Assembly (NCBI RefSeq): GCF_036014215.1
Contig: NZ_CP107921.1
Location: 3,335,001 to 3,399,000 of the forward strand
DNA: 64,000 nt
Direction of reading: 5' to 3'
Source of the DNA: Streptomyces sp. NBC_00440
Lineage (GTDB): Bacteria; Actinomycetota; Actinomycetes; Streptomycetales; Streptomycetaceae
How positions within the stretch are numbered: position 1 is the stretch's first letter; each line of letters opens with the position of its first letter. The position numbers and the translations under genes are program-made. The notes beneath the pieces were generated by a model. The model was not told the origin of the DNA, searched no databases, and saw only the letters and a program-made list of their open reading frames with translations. Positions 48,698-57,117 of the stretch are shown here, one piece after another.

Positions 48698-49822
48698 CTA
48701 CGCGCCGGTCTGCCGGAAGCGCGTCGTCCGGTGGACCGGGTCCGTGTCGATCTGCGGGATGACGTGCTCACCGATCAGCTTGATGGTGTTGAGCGTGTCC
48801 TCGGACGAGATCCCGATCGGCAGCCCGAACGACAGCTGGTCCGCCCCCGCCTGTTCCCAGCGCTTGCACTGCTGGAGCACCTCGCCTGGGTCACCGCAGA
48901 TCATCAGCTCCTCCGCGATGAGCAGCTCGATGATCTCCGTGCTGTACTCGGGCAGCAGCTCCGGCCACTCGGGTATGCCATCGGGCCTGGGGAACGTGTC
49001 GTGGTAGCGGAACAGCAGCGACTGAAGGTAGTTGAGCCCGCCGCTGACGGCGATCTCGACCGCCTTGTCGTGGGTCTCGGCGCAGATCGCGGTCGAGGTC
49101 ACCATGACGTTGTCGTTGACGAAGGCGCCGATCGGCTCGGCCTCCTTCACCGCGTTCTTGTACGACTCGACGACCCACTCCATGTCCGAGACCTTCTGGA
49201 CGCTGAACCCCAGCACCCCGAGGCCCTTCTTGCCGGCCATGGCGTACGAGGCGGGGGACCCGGCGGCGTACCACATGGCCGGGTGCGCCTTCCCGTACGG
49301 CTTGGGCAGGATCTTGCGCGGCGGCAGTGACCAGTGCTTGCCCTGGAAGCCGACGTACTCGTCCTGGAGCCACATCTTGGGAAATTCGCCGATCGTCTCT
49401 TCCCAGATCTCCTTGGTGTGGTTCATGTCCGTGATGCCCGGCATGAACCCGAGGATCTCGTGACTGCCAGCACCGCGCCCCGAGCCGAACTCGAAGCGGC
49501 CTTCCGAGAGGTGGTCCATCATGGCCACCTTCTCGGCGACCTTGACGGGGTGGTTGACCGGTGCCAGCGGGTTGAAGATGCCGGATCCGAGGTGGATGCG
49601 GTCCGTCGCGTGCGCGAGGTAGCCGAGGAACACATCGTTGGCGGAGAGGTGCGAGTACTCCTCCAGGAAGTGGTGCTCGGAGGCCCAGGCGTACTTGAAG
49701 TTGGACTTGTCCGCCTGGATGACGTACTCGGTCTCCTCCATCAGCGCCTTGTGCTCGGCCTCGGGATCGGCCTGGGCGCGCTGCTTCGGTACGTATCCCT
49801 GTACAAAGAGCCCGAATTCCAA
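48698..49822 (-). CDS. LLM-class flavin-dependent oxidoreductase (monooxygenase type)
   Basis: A 374-residue luciferase-like protein: [53 protein letters not shown]. It resembles FMN-dependent alkanal/limonene-type monooxygenases more than short F420 reductases. TTG 49822 is the only start before LFVQGY-type homology; two copies of the shared palindrome lie 35 and 97 bases upstream. First gene of the LLM-amidohydrolase-aldehyde dehydrogenase operon. Confidence 0.88.
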   Translation of the reverse strand: MEFGLFVQGYVPKQRAQADPEAEHKALMEETEYVIQADKSNFKYAWASEHHFLEEYSHLSANDVFLGYLAHATDRIHLGSGIFNPLAPVNHPVKVAEKVAMMDHLSEGRFEFGSGRGAGSHEILGFMPGITDMNHTKEIWEETIGEFPKMWLQDEYVGFQGKHWSLPPRKILPKPYGKAHPAMWYAAGSPASYAMAGKKGLGVLGFSVQKVSDMEWVVESYKNAVKEAEPIGAFVNDNVMVTSTAICAETHDKAVEIAVSGGLNYLQSLLFRYHDTFPRPDGIPEWPELLPEYSTEIIELLIAEELMICGDPGEVLQQCKRWEQAGADQLSFGLPIGISSEDTLNTIKLIGEHVIPQIDTDPVHRTTRFRQTGA

Positions 49823-49856
49823 AGGGGTTCACCGTCCCTAGGTCTCTGCCGCTTAT

Positions 49857-49871
49857 CTGACACATCGTCAG
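49857..49871. promoter_or_regulatory. 15-bp palindromic operator, copy 2
   Basis: CTGACA-CAT-CGTCAG, 35 bases upstream of the LLM start. One outer-base mismatch from the consensus CTGACG-N3-CGTCAG. Confidence 0.68.
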
Positions 49872-49918
49872 ATCGCGGTGAAGTCGACTGTGGCACCGCA
49901 CGCGAGGAGCGTCAATAC

Positions 49919-49933
49919 CTGACGATGAGTCAG
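49919..49933. promoter_or_regulatory. 15-bp palindromic operator, copy 3
   Basis: CTGACG-ATG-AGTCAG, 62 bases centre to centre from copy 2 in the same promoter region, about six helical turns, so two bound dimers could face the same side of the DNA. Confidence 0.65.
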
Positions 49934-50007
49934 GCACACATGTCACATGCGGGTCTGTGCGTCAGAAAGGTGCTCTGCGCGTTCTGCGCGTCGGAAGAAG
50001 CTGTGCG

Positions 50008-50790
50008 TCAGAAGATGCTGACCCCGGCCAGCCAGCCGCCGTCGATGACGAACGGCTGCCCGGTGATGTACGAGGAGTCCTCACCCGAGAGGAAGAGCGC
50101 CAGCCTGGCGACCTCCTCGGGCCTGCCCACCCGCCCCAGCGGCACCAGCTTCCGGTAGAGCTCGTCCAGGGCCGCGGACGACTCCGCCGGATCCGCGTCC
50201 GGGTCGAGCTGGGCGGGGTTGCTCATGGGGGTGTCGATGGCGCCGGGGCACATCGCGTTGACCCGGATGCCCTTCGCCGCCAGTTCCATCGCGGCCACCC
50301 GGGTCAGACCGACGATCGCGGCCTTGGTCGCCGCGTACGAGCCGACGAATGCCATCCCGGTCAGCGCGGTGTACGAGGCGGTGTTGACGATGGTCCCGCC
50401 GCCCGCCGCCTCGATCTCCGGTGCGACCGTCTTGATGCCGAGGAAGGCGCCGACCTGGTTGACCTGTACGACCTGCTGGAACTCGTCGAGCGGCGTCGTC
50501 ACCAGCTCGTTGAATCGCAGGATCCCGGCGTTGTTGACCAGCCCGTCGATCTTCCCGAAGGTCTCCTTGGCCGCCTCGACGGCGGCGCTCCAGTCCGCCT
50601 CCCGGGTCACGTCGAGCCGTACGTACGCGGCGGACTCCCCCAACTCCTTGGCCAGCGCCGCTCCCTGCTCGTCCAGCACGTCCCCGAGCAGGACCTTCGC
50701 CCCTTCGGCCACGAAGAGCCGCGCCTCCTGTTCCCCCTGTCCGCGTGCCGCGCCGGTGATGACGATGACCCGCCCGTCGAGCTTGCCCAT
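50008..50790 (-). CDS. Short-chain dehydrogenase/reductase (SDR)
   Basis: A 260-residue classical [14 protein letters not shown] (TGxxxGxG), VNNAGIL, YAATK active site, [15 protein letters not shown]. Third gene of an amidohydrolase-LLM-SDR run on the minus strand. ATG 50790 with GGGAGAGCGGTT upstream. Probably oxidises a hydroxy intermediate of the same pathway. Confidence 0.9.
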   Translation of the reverse strand: MGKLDGRVIVITGAARGQGEQEARLFVAEGAKVLLGDVLDEQGAALAKELGESAAYVRLDVTREADWSAAVEAAKETFGKIDGLVNNAGILRFNELVTTPLDEFQQVVQVNQVGAFLGIKTVAPEIEAAGGGTIVNTASYTALTGMAFVGSYAATKAAIVGLTRVAAMELAAKGIRVNAMCPGAIDTPMSNPAQLDPDADPAESSAALDELYRKLVPLGRVGRPEEVARLALFLSGEDSSYITGQPFVIDGGWLAGVSIF

Positions 50791-50803
50791 AACCGCTCTC
50801 CCT

Positions 50804-50854
50804 TGATTGAGGTGCGGAGCGACTGACTGACTACTGATTGAGGTGCGGAGCGAC
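50804..50854. repeat. 20-bp direct duplication at the end of the LLM gene
   Basis: TGATTGAGGTGCGGAGCGAC occurs at 50804-50823 and 50835-50854 (period 31). The second copy encodes the last residues of the LLM protein (VAPHLNQ); the first lies after its stop, just before the SDR ribosome-binding site. Confidence 0.9.
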
Positions 50855-51778
50855 GTCGGCGGCGAAGGCCGCCATCTGGTCGGTGAGTTCGGTACGGCTC
50901 CGGCTGCGGAACCGCACCTGGATCTGGTCGACGCCCATCGCCGCGTACTCCCGCAACGAATCGGCGATGGCGTCGGGCTTGCCGGTGAGGGTCCTGCGCC
51001 CGACCGGCCGGCCGGGCTCCCCCACGTACAGCGGCTCGGTGATGGCACCGATCTCGATCGGGTCCGTCACCCCGGCCGCCTCCCTGAGCGCGCGCAGCCG
51101 GGCGATCTGTGCGGGCAGCCGGTCGCGCGGGTCACCCTGCGGCAGCCATCCGTCCGCCCGCTCGGCGGCCCGGCGCACAGCGGCCGGCGACGACCCGCCG
51201 ACCCAGACGGGCACCTGGCGCTGAGCCGGTCTGGGCAGCTGCGCGAGGCCTTCGAAGTCGTAGAGCTCGCCGTGGTGTTCGGGGTACTCGTCGGGGCCGA
51301 GTGCGGACCGGAGTGCGTCGATGGACTCGTTCAGTACGGAGCCGCGCCCCGGGAAGTCGGCCCCGACGGCCTCGAACTCCTCCGGCACGTGCCCCGCCCC
51401 GACCCCCAGGATCAGCCGGCCGCCGCTGAGGTGGTCCAGGGTCGCGTACTGCTTGGCGGTGAGCAGCGGGTGCCGCAGCCCCAGGACTGCGACATGGCTC
51501 ATCAGCCGTACCCGCCGGGTGATCCCGGCCAGGAAGCCGAGGGTGGCGACCGGGTCGTACCAGACGGTGCCCATGGCCTCGGCGAGCCGCCGCGGGATGG
51601 CCACGTGGTCGCAGCCCGCGATGTAGGCGAAGCCGGTGCGGTCGGCGGTGCGGGCGATCTCCGCGAGGTCGTGCGGGGTGGCGGCGGCCTCCCACGCCTC
51701 CGCGTAGATGGTGCTCTGGGACTGGATGGGCAACTGCATCCCGTAGACGAGCTGCCCTTCGGGAAAGACCCTTGTCAT
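50831..51778 (-). CDS. LLM-class F420-dependent oxidoreductase
   Basis: A 315-residue F420-type LLM protein (FAYIAGCDHVAIPRRLAE, LLTAKQYATLDHLSGGRL, LGVGAGHVPEEF). Second gene of the amidohydrolase-led operon (67 bases after it). FbiC in this window could provide the F420 it needs. ATG 51778. Confidence 0.88.
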   Translation of the reverse strand: MTRVFPEGQLVYGMQLPIQSQSTIYAEAWEAAATPHDLAEIARTADRTGFAYIAGCDHVAIPRRLAEAMGTVWYDPVATLGFLAGITRRVRLMSHVAVLGLRHPLLTAKQYATLDHLSGGRLILGVGAGHVPEEFEAVGADFPGRGSVLNESIDALRSALGPDEYPEHHGELYDFEGLAQLPRPAQRQVPVWVGGSSPAAVRRAAERADGWLPQGDPRDRLPAQIARLRALREAAGVTDPIEIGAITEPLYVGEPGRPVGRRTLTGKPDAIADSLREYAAMGVDQIQVRFRSRSRTELTDQMAAFAADVAPHLNQ

Positions 51779-51845
51779 GGGTACGTACCCCTCGTGAGTG
51801 AGTGTCTGCGGTGGTCGCGGGCGCGGTGGTCGCGGGCCGGGAGCG

Positions 51846-53063
51846 TCACCCGGCCCAGAGGCCGTCCTCTGTCAGACCGAGCAGTTCGATCGCGTTGCCG
51901 CGCACGATGCGGTCCACCACGTCCGGGGCCAGGTGCCCCATCTGGGCCTCTCCGACCTCACGGGACTTGGGCCAGGTGGAGTCGGAGTGGGGGTAGTCCG
52001 TCTCGTACAGCACGTTCCCCACCCCGATCGAGTCGAGGTTCTTGAGCCCGAAGGCGTCGTCGAAGAAGCAGCCGTACACATGGTCGGTGAACAGCTCGGA
52101 CGGCGGCCGGTGGACCTTGTCCGCCACCCCGCCCCAGCCGCGGTTCTCCTCCCAGACCACGTCGGCGCGTTCCAGGATGTACGGGATCCAGCCGATCTGG
52201 CCCTCCGCGTACATGATCTTCAGATTCGGGAAGCGCTCGAACTTGCCGCTCATCAGCCAGTCGACCATCGAGAAGCAGCAGTTGGCGAAGGTGATCGTGG
52301 AGCCGACCGCCGGCGGTGCGTCGGCCGATGTGGACGGCATCTTGGACGACGAGCCGATGTGCATCCCGATCACCGTGCCGGTCTCGTCGCACGCGGCGAG
52401 GAACGGGTCCCACTCGTCGGTGTGGATGGACGGCAGCCCCAGGAACGGGGGTATCTCCGAGAACGCGACCGCGCGCACCCCGCGTGCGGCGTTGCGCCTG
52501 ACCTCGTCCGCCGCGAGCCGCGCGTCCCACAGCGGGACGATCGGCAGCGGGATGAGGCGCCCGTGCGCCTCGGGCCCGCACCACTCCTCCACCATCCAGT
52601 CGTTGTACGCACGGACGCCGAGCAGGGCCAGTTCGCGGTCGGTCGCCTCGGTGAAGGTCTGGCCGCAGAACCTCGGGAAGGTCGGGAAGCAGAGCGCGGA
52701 CTGGACGTGGTTGACGTCCATGTCGGCGAGGCGGTCGGGCACCGAGAAGGAGCCGGGCCGCATCTGTTCGTAGGTGATGACTTCGAGTTTGATGTCGTCC
52801 CTGTCGTAGCCGACCGACGTGTCCAGGCGGGTCAGCGGCCGGTGCAGGTCCTCGTAGATCCACCAGTCGCCGATCGGCCCGTCATCGCCCTTGGCTCCCA
52901 TCACCGGGGCGAACTTGCCGCCCATGAAGGACATGGACTTGAGGGGCGCCCGGACGATACGCGGACCTGTGTCCCGGTATTTGGACGGGAGCCGGTCCTG
53001 CCAGACGTGGGGAGGTTCCACGGTGTGGTCGTCCACCGAGATGATCTTCGGGAAAGTCTCCAT
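51846..53063 (-). CDS. Amidohydrolase (COG2159, amidohydrolase_2 family)
   Basis: A 405-residue TIM-barrel metal hydrolase/decarboxylase-like protein: IISVDDHTVEPPHVW, FAEGQ-like YAEGQIGWIPYILERAD, YETDYPHSDSTWP (late Asp/His ligands). Related proteins act in ring-cleavage and decarboxylation steps of aromatic or steroid-like catabolism; the substrate is unknown. ATG 53063 with GGTGGAG close upstream; ATG 53084 is possible but would sit against the operator at 53085. Leads the operon with the LLM and SDR genes. Confidence 0.85.
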   Translation of the reverse strand: METFPKIISVDDHTVEPPHVWQDRLPSKYRDTGPRIVRAPLKSMSFMGGKFAPVMGAKGDDGPIGDWWIYEDLHRPLTRLDTSVGYDRDDIKLEVITYEQMRPGSFSVPDRLADMDVNHVQSALCFPTFPRFCGQTFTEATDRELALLGVRAYNDWMVEEWCGPEAHGRLIPLPIVPLWDARLAADEVRRNAARGVRAVAFSEIPPFLGLPSIHTDEWDPFLAACDETGTVIGMHIGSSSKMPSTSADAPPAVGSTITFANCCFSMVDWLMSGKFERFPNLKIMYAEGQIGWIPYILERADVVWEENRGWGGVADKVHRPPSELFTDHVYGCFFDDAFGLKNLDSIGVGNVLYETDYPHSDSTWPKSREVGEAQMGHLAPDVVDRIVRGNAIELLGLTEDGLWAG

Positions 53064-53084
53064 GTTCTCCACCGTAGCGCCCAT

Positions 53085-53099
53085 CTGACGAACCGTCAG
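53085..53099. promoter_or_regulatory. 15-bp palindromic operator, copy 4
   Basis: CTGACG-AAC-CGTCAG, a perfect palindrome 22 bases upstream of the amidohydrolase start, in the promoter shared divergently with afsR (220 bases away). Confidence 0.72.
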
Positions 53100-53320
53100 C
53101 TACTGGTGCGGCTCTCCCTGCCGAAAGATGCGGCGACGGTCCGGCGCGCCGGTTGGCGGAGAGCTTGTGGAGAGGCACCCCCAGAGCTGACGTACTCGCC
53201 ATGAACAAGGCAAACTGGCCTGTGCGATACGAGCGGACGGGTGCGGACAGGTGAGGACCGGACAACCACCTGAAGCAACAGGCACGGGCAGCAGGCACGG
53301 GGCAGGAGGCAGGGGCAGCT

Positions 53321-56281
53321 ATGGACCGTGACAGCGGGCCGCGCGTACCGGGGCAGCGGACTCCGCAGCAGAGCCGGGACGGCAGGCTCACGTTCAGCGT
53401 GCTCGGACCGGTGCGCGCCTGGCGGGACGGTGAGGCGCTGCCGCCCGGATCGCCGCAGCAGCGCGCCCTGCTGGCCGCACTGCTGACCCGCGACGGCCGC
53501 ACGGCCACCGCGGGTGAGCTGATCGACGCGATCTGGGGCGACGACCCGCCCTCCCAGGCACTGGCCGCGGTACGGACGTACGCCTCCAGGCTGCGCAAGG
53601 TCCTGGACCCGGAGGTCCTGGTCAGCGAGTCGGGCGGGTACGCGATCCGGATACGGGCCGAGTCCGTCGACCTCCACCGCGCGCAGCAACTGGCCGCGAA
53701 CGCCGAGAAGGCCGCCGGCAACGGCGACCGCTCCACGGCGCGCGCCCTGATCGACGAGGCGCTGGAGCTGTGGGACGGCGAGCCCCTGGCGAACGTGCCG
53801 GGGCCGTACGCCGAGACCCAGCGGGCCGCCCTTGAGGAGTGGCGGCTCCAGCTGACCGAGTCGCGGCTCGACATGGACCTGGAGGTCGGCTGCCACGCGG
53901 AGGCGGTCTCCGAGCTGACCTCGCTGACCGCCGCCCATCCGCTGCGGGAGCGGCTGCGCGAGCTGCTGATGCTGGCGCTGTACCGCAGCGGGCGGCAGGC
54001 GGAGGCGCTGGCCGTGTACGCCGACACACGCAAGCTGCTCGCCGACGAGCTGGGGGTGGACCCCCGGCCCGAACTGGCCAGGCTCCAGCAGCGGATCCTC
54101 CAGGCGGACGCGGAACTGGCCCGGCCGGCCGAGGAGTCGGCGCCAACCGCGCCCACCGCCGTAAGGCCTGCACAGCTGCCCGCCACCGTGCCGGACTTCA
54201 CCGGGCGTACCGCCTTCGTACGGGAGCTGGGCGACCGGCTGGGCACCGCCGAGGGGTCGGTGATGGCCGTGTCGGCGCTGGCCGGCATCGGCGGAGTGGG
54301 CAAGACGACGCTCGCCGTGCATGTGGCGCACGCGGCACGGTCGCACTTCCCCGACGGGCAGCTGTATGTCGACCTCCAGGGCGCGGGGTCGCGCGCGGCG
54401 GAGCCCGAGACCGTGCTCGGCGCGTTCCTGCGCGCGCTCGGTACGGCCGACTCGGCCATCCCCGACTCGCTCGACGAGCGCGCCGCGCTCTACCGGACGG
54501 CGCTCGACGGGCGCCGGGTCCTGGTCCTGCTCGACAACGCGCGCGACGCCGCGCAGATCCGCCCGCTGCTGCCCGGCACGGCCGGGTCGGCGGCCCTGGT
54601 CACCAGCCGCGCCCGGATGGTCGATCTGGCGGGTGCGCATCTGGTGGACCTGGATGTGATGTCGCCCGAGGAGGCGCTCCAGCTCTTCACGAAGATCGTC
54701 GGCGAGGAGCGGGTCGGCAGCGAACGCCAGGCGTCCCTGGACGTGGTCGCGGCCTGCGGCTTCCTGCCGCTGGCGATCCGTATCGCGGCGTCGCGCCTCG
54801 CGGCCCGCCGCACCTGGACGGTCTCGGTGCTGGCCGCGAAGCTCGCCGACGAGCGCCGCCGGCTGGACGAACTCCAGGCGGGCGACCTGGCGGTGAAGGC
54901 CACGTTCGAGCTGGGGTACGGGCAGCTGGAGCCGCAGCAGGCACGGGCGTTCCGGCTGCTGGGCCTGGCGGAGGGCCCGGACCTCTCGCTGGCCGCGGCC
55001 GCCGCCGTACTGAACATGCCGGCCCGGGAGGCGGAGGACCTCCTTGAGTCACTGGTCGACACCTCGCTCCTGGAATCGGCCGCGCCCGGCAGGTACCGCT
55101 ACCACGACCTGGTCAGGCTCTACGCGCGTTCCTGCGCCGAGCGCGACGAACAGCCGCCGGCGGAAAGGGAGCTGGCGCTGTCGCGGCTGCTCGACTTCTA
55201 TCTGGCGACCGCGGCCCGGGTGTACGCGATCGAGCGCCCGGGCGACCGGCTGGTCGACCACCTGGAGCCGACGACGTACGAGGGGCTGGCCTTCACGGAC
55301 CGGCACGACGCCCAGGACTGGCTGTACGCGGAGGCGATGTCACTGCTGGCGTGCGTCCGCCAGTCGGCCGGCGCGACCGGCACACTGCGGCGGGCGGTCG
55401 ACCTGCTGTGGGCGGCACTCGATCTGGCGGAGTCGGGGGCGAACTCGAAGGAGTACAGCTACGCGGCCGGCCTCCTGCGGGACGCCGCGCGGGCCGCACG
55501 GGACGAGCACGCCGAGGGGCGGGCGGCGATCACGCTGGCCTATGTCCACCACGTGGCGGGCCGGTTCGACCTGGCCGGGCAGGACGCAGAGGAGGCGGAC
55601 CGGCTCGCGGTACACACCGGGGACCGGCTGTCGGCGTGCTGGGCTGCCAACCTGCGAGGCATCCTGAAGTTCTACCAGGGCCACTTCGACGTCGGGACGA
55701 CGAAGGCCCATCTCACCCGGGCCGTCGAAGGGTTCCGGGACTGCGAGGACATGGCGGGCGAGGCGAGCGCGCTGTGCAACCTGTCGCGGCTGCACCTCGT
55801 CACCGGGGACGTCGACAAGGCGGTGGCGCTCTCCCGGCAGGGCATGGAGACGTACGACCGCCTGGGCCACGCCCTCAAGGGGGCCAACGGACGCTACGCG
55901 CTGGGGGTCGCGCTGACCCAGAGCGGTGACCTCGCCGCGGCGGCGGACCGGCTGCACGAGGCCCTGGAGGTCTTCCGCGACAGCCGGCAGCGGCTCTGGG
56001 AGGGGATGGCGCTCTTCCGGCTGGCCGAGGTCGACATCGCGGCGGGCCACTGCGCTCAGGCGGCGGCCGAGGCGGAGATGGCGCTGACCGTCCTGCGCGG
56101 CATCGGCGGCGAGTGGCGGCGCGGCAACGTCCTCGCCGTGCTGGGCCGCGCCCTCAACGGCATAGGGCAGTCGGGCCGCGCGCGGGTCTGCTGGCTGGAG
56201 GCCCTGGCCATCTACGAGGAGCTCAAGTCACCGGAGGCGGACGAGGTGCGCAGGCTGCTGACGCCCCTGCCGGCGGCCTGA
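53321..56281 (+). CDS. afsR: AfsR-type SARP regulator (BTAD, NB-ARC, TPR)
   Basis: A 986-residue regulator with an OmpR-like DNA-binding and BTAD region (1-~270, FSVLGPVRAWRDGEALPPGS), an ATPase domain with Walker A AGIGGVGKTTLAV (~320), and a TPR-rich C-terminus. Length and N-terminal sequence closely match S. coelicolor AfsR (993 residues, from memory), a global activator of secondary metabolism phosphorylated by AfsK. An afsS-like gene follows and an afsK-like gene lies nearby, which supports afsR itself. ATG 53321 after GGAGGCAGGGGCAGCT. Confidence 0.9.
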   Translation: MDRDSGPRVPGQRTPQQSRDGRLTFSVLGPVRAWRDGEALPPGSPQQRALLAALLTRDGRTATAGELIDAIWGDDPPSQALAAVRTYASRLRKVLDPEVLVSESGGYAIRIRAESVDLHRAQQLAANAEKAAGNGDRSTARALIDEALELWDGEPLANVPGPYAETQRAALEEWRLQLTESRLDMDLEVGCHAEAVSELTSLTAAHPLRERLRELLMLALYRSGRQAEALAVYADTRKLLADELGVDPRPELARLQQRILQADAELARPAEESAPTAPTAVRPAQLPATVPDFTGRTAFVRELGDRLGTAEGSVMAVSALAGIGGVGKTTLAVHVAHAARSHFPDGQLYVDLQGAGSRAAEPETVLGAFLRALGTADSAIPDSLDERAALYRTALDGRRVLVLLDNARDAAQIRPLLPGTAGSAALVTSRARMVDLAGAHLVDLDVMSPEEALQLFTKIVGEERVGSERQASLDVVAACGFLPLAIRIAASRLAARRTWTVSVLAAKLADERRRLDELQAGDLAVKATFELGYGQLEPQQARAFRLLGLAEGPDLSLAAAAAVLNMPAREAEDLLESLVDTSLLESAAPGRYRYHDLVRLYARSCAERDEQPPAERELALSRLLDFYLATAARVYAIERPGDRLVDHLEPTTYEGLAFTDRHDAQDWLYAEAMSLLACVRQSAGATGTLRRAVDLLWAALDLAESGANSKEYSYAAGLLRDAARAARDEHAEGRAAITLAYVHHVAGRFDLAGQDAEEADRLAVHTGDRLSACWAANLRGILKFYQGHFDVGTTKAHLTRAVEGFRDCEDMAGEASALCNLSRLHLVTGDVDKAVALSRQGMETYDRLGHALKGANGRYALGVALTQSGDLAAAADRLHEALEVFRDSRQRLWEGMALFRLAEVDIAAGHCAQAAAEAEMALTVLRGIGGEWRRGNVLAVLGRALNGIGQSGRARVCWLEALAIYEELKSPEADEVRRLLTPLPAA

Positions 56282-56322
56282 GTCCGAGCCGCGGACGAGC
56301 CTGTCCCTGCCTCGTATCGGGC

Positions 56323-56344
56323 GTTCATCGTTTGTTTATCGCGA
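56323..56344 (+). promoter_or_regulatory. Two 11-nt direct repeats, PHO-box/AfsR-like site before afsS
   Basis: GTTCATCGTTT (56323-56333) and GTTTATCGCGA (56334-56344) are adjacent 11-nt direct repeats sharing GTTyATCG, like the PHO-box units bound by PhoP and, at afsS in S. coelicolor, also by AfsR. They lie 179 bases before the afsS-like start. A -10-like TAAGGT lies further down, near 56420, so spacing to the promoter is unclear. Confidence 0.6.
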
Positions 56345-56522
56345 CCCGACATTCTCATTCCACGACGACCCGTCGCGTCGGGGGGCAGGCGGTCGTCAGG
56401 GAGGGCCCCGCACCGGCGAACTAAGGTGAGCGGCCTGCGGAACGTCCGTCCGGCCGCGCTCGGGGGAGCAGCCGGACGGGCTTCAGCACCACGGACCATC
56501 ACGAACAGGGGAGTTGACCACC

Positions 56523-56678
56523 ATGGCCGCAGAGCCGCAGAACGACACCACCGTCGATCCGGACAACGCGCACGTCACGGACAAGCCCACCGTCGCGAAG
56601 CCCGCCAACGCGCATGTCACCGACAAGCCGACCGCGGTGCAGCCCGACAACGCGCACGTCACCGACAAGCCCGCGTGA
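56523..56678 (+). CDS. afsS: AfsS-like small repeat protein ('sigma-like')
   Basis: A 51-residue acidic peptide made almost only of three DNAHVTDKP-type repeats (residues ~14, ~28 and ~43). Its place directly behind afsR, its size and its repeats fit AfsS/AfsR2-like proteins, which stimulate antibiotic genes. The exact S. coelicolor repeat motif (DNHA-type) is only partly matched, so orthology is probable, not certain. ATG 56523 after GGGGAGTTGACCACC. Too short for many gene finders. Confidence 0.75.
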   Translation: MAAEPQNDTTVDPDNAHVTDKPTVAKPANAHVTDKPTAVQPDNAHVTDKPA

Positions 56679-56719
56679 TCTGAGACCTTCACGACGGGGC
56701 ACGGGGGAACCGGGGGAAC

Positions 56720-56760
56720 AGTGGCCGTGGCGGCCCGGAGGGGGAGCCACCACGGCCACT
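56720..56760 (+). terminator. Terminator after the afsS-like gene
   Basis: AGTGGCCGTGG (56720-56730) pairs perfectly with CCACGGCCACT (56750-56760) around a 19-base loop, 42 bases after the stop. Confidence 0.7.
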
Positions 56761-56806
56761 GCCGTATGTCCGCACCCATCCGACCCACCGTAACGAAAGA
56801 GCTGCC

Positions 56807-56998
56807 ATGACGCTGACGAAGAAGCTGTTCGCCACTGCCGCCTTAGTGCTCGCCACCGCGGCAGCCTCCGCGACACCGGCCCTGGCGAACGGCCATGTGA
56901 CGGACACCGACCCGTCGACCGCCCAGGTCCAGGCCGCCACGGTGGGCCCGGACAACGGCCACATCACCGCGGCCCCGCTGGAGTCCCGCGCGGCGTGA
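56807..56998 (+). CDS. Secreted small protein sharing the AfsS-like repeat motif
   Basis: A 63-residue protein with a clear signal peptide (MTLTKKLFATAALVLATAAA, cleavage after PALA, ~27). The ~36-residue mature part has NGHVTD and PDNGHITA, the same DNxHxT motif as the afsS-like peptide just upstream. It seems an exported relative of it. ATG 56807, with AAAGAG upstream. Confidence 0.75.
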   Translation: MTLTKKLFATAALVLATAAASATPALANGHVTDTDPSTAQVQAATVGPDNGHITAAPLESRAA

Positions 56999-57010
56999 CG
57001 CCACCCGTCG

Positions 57011-57049
57011 GCCGGGGGGACGCGGCACGCCCTGCCGCATCCCCCCGGC
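57011..57049. terminator. Hairpin between the secreted peptide and CoA ligase genes
   Basis: GCCGGGGGGACGCGGCA (57011-57027) pairs with 57033-57049 with one mismatch, five-base loop, in the convergent gap. Confidence 0.65.
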
Positions 57050-57117
57050 GTCAGACGGACCGCACCAGCACCCGTGCCGAGCAGACTCACATCCCGGCGC
57101 TCATGGCGGTCGGCTCG

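Noticed and set aside
46896..49007. A 703-codon plus-strand open frame opposite the amidohydrolase and LLM genes
   Set aside because: Shadow frame created by third-position GC bias; the minus-strand genes have full family motifs.
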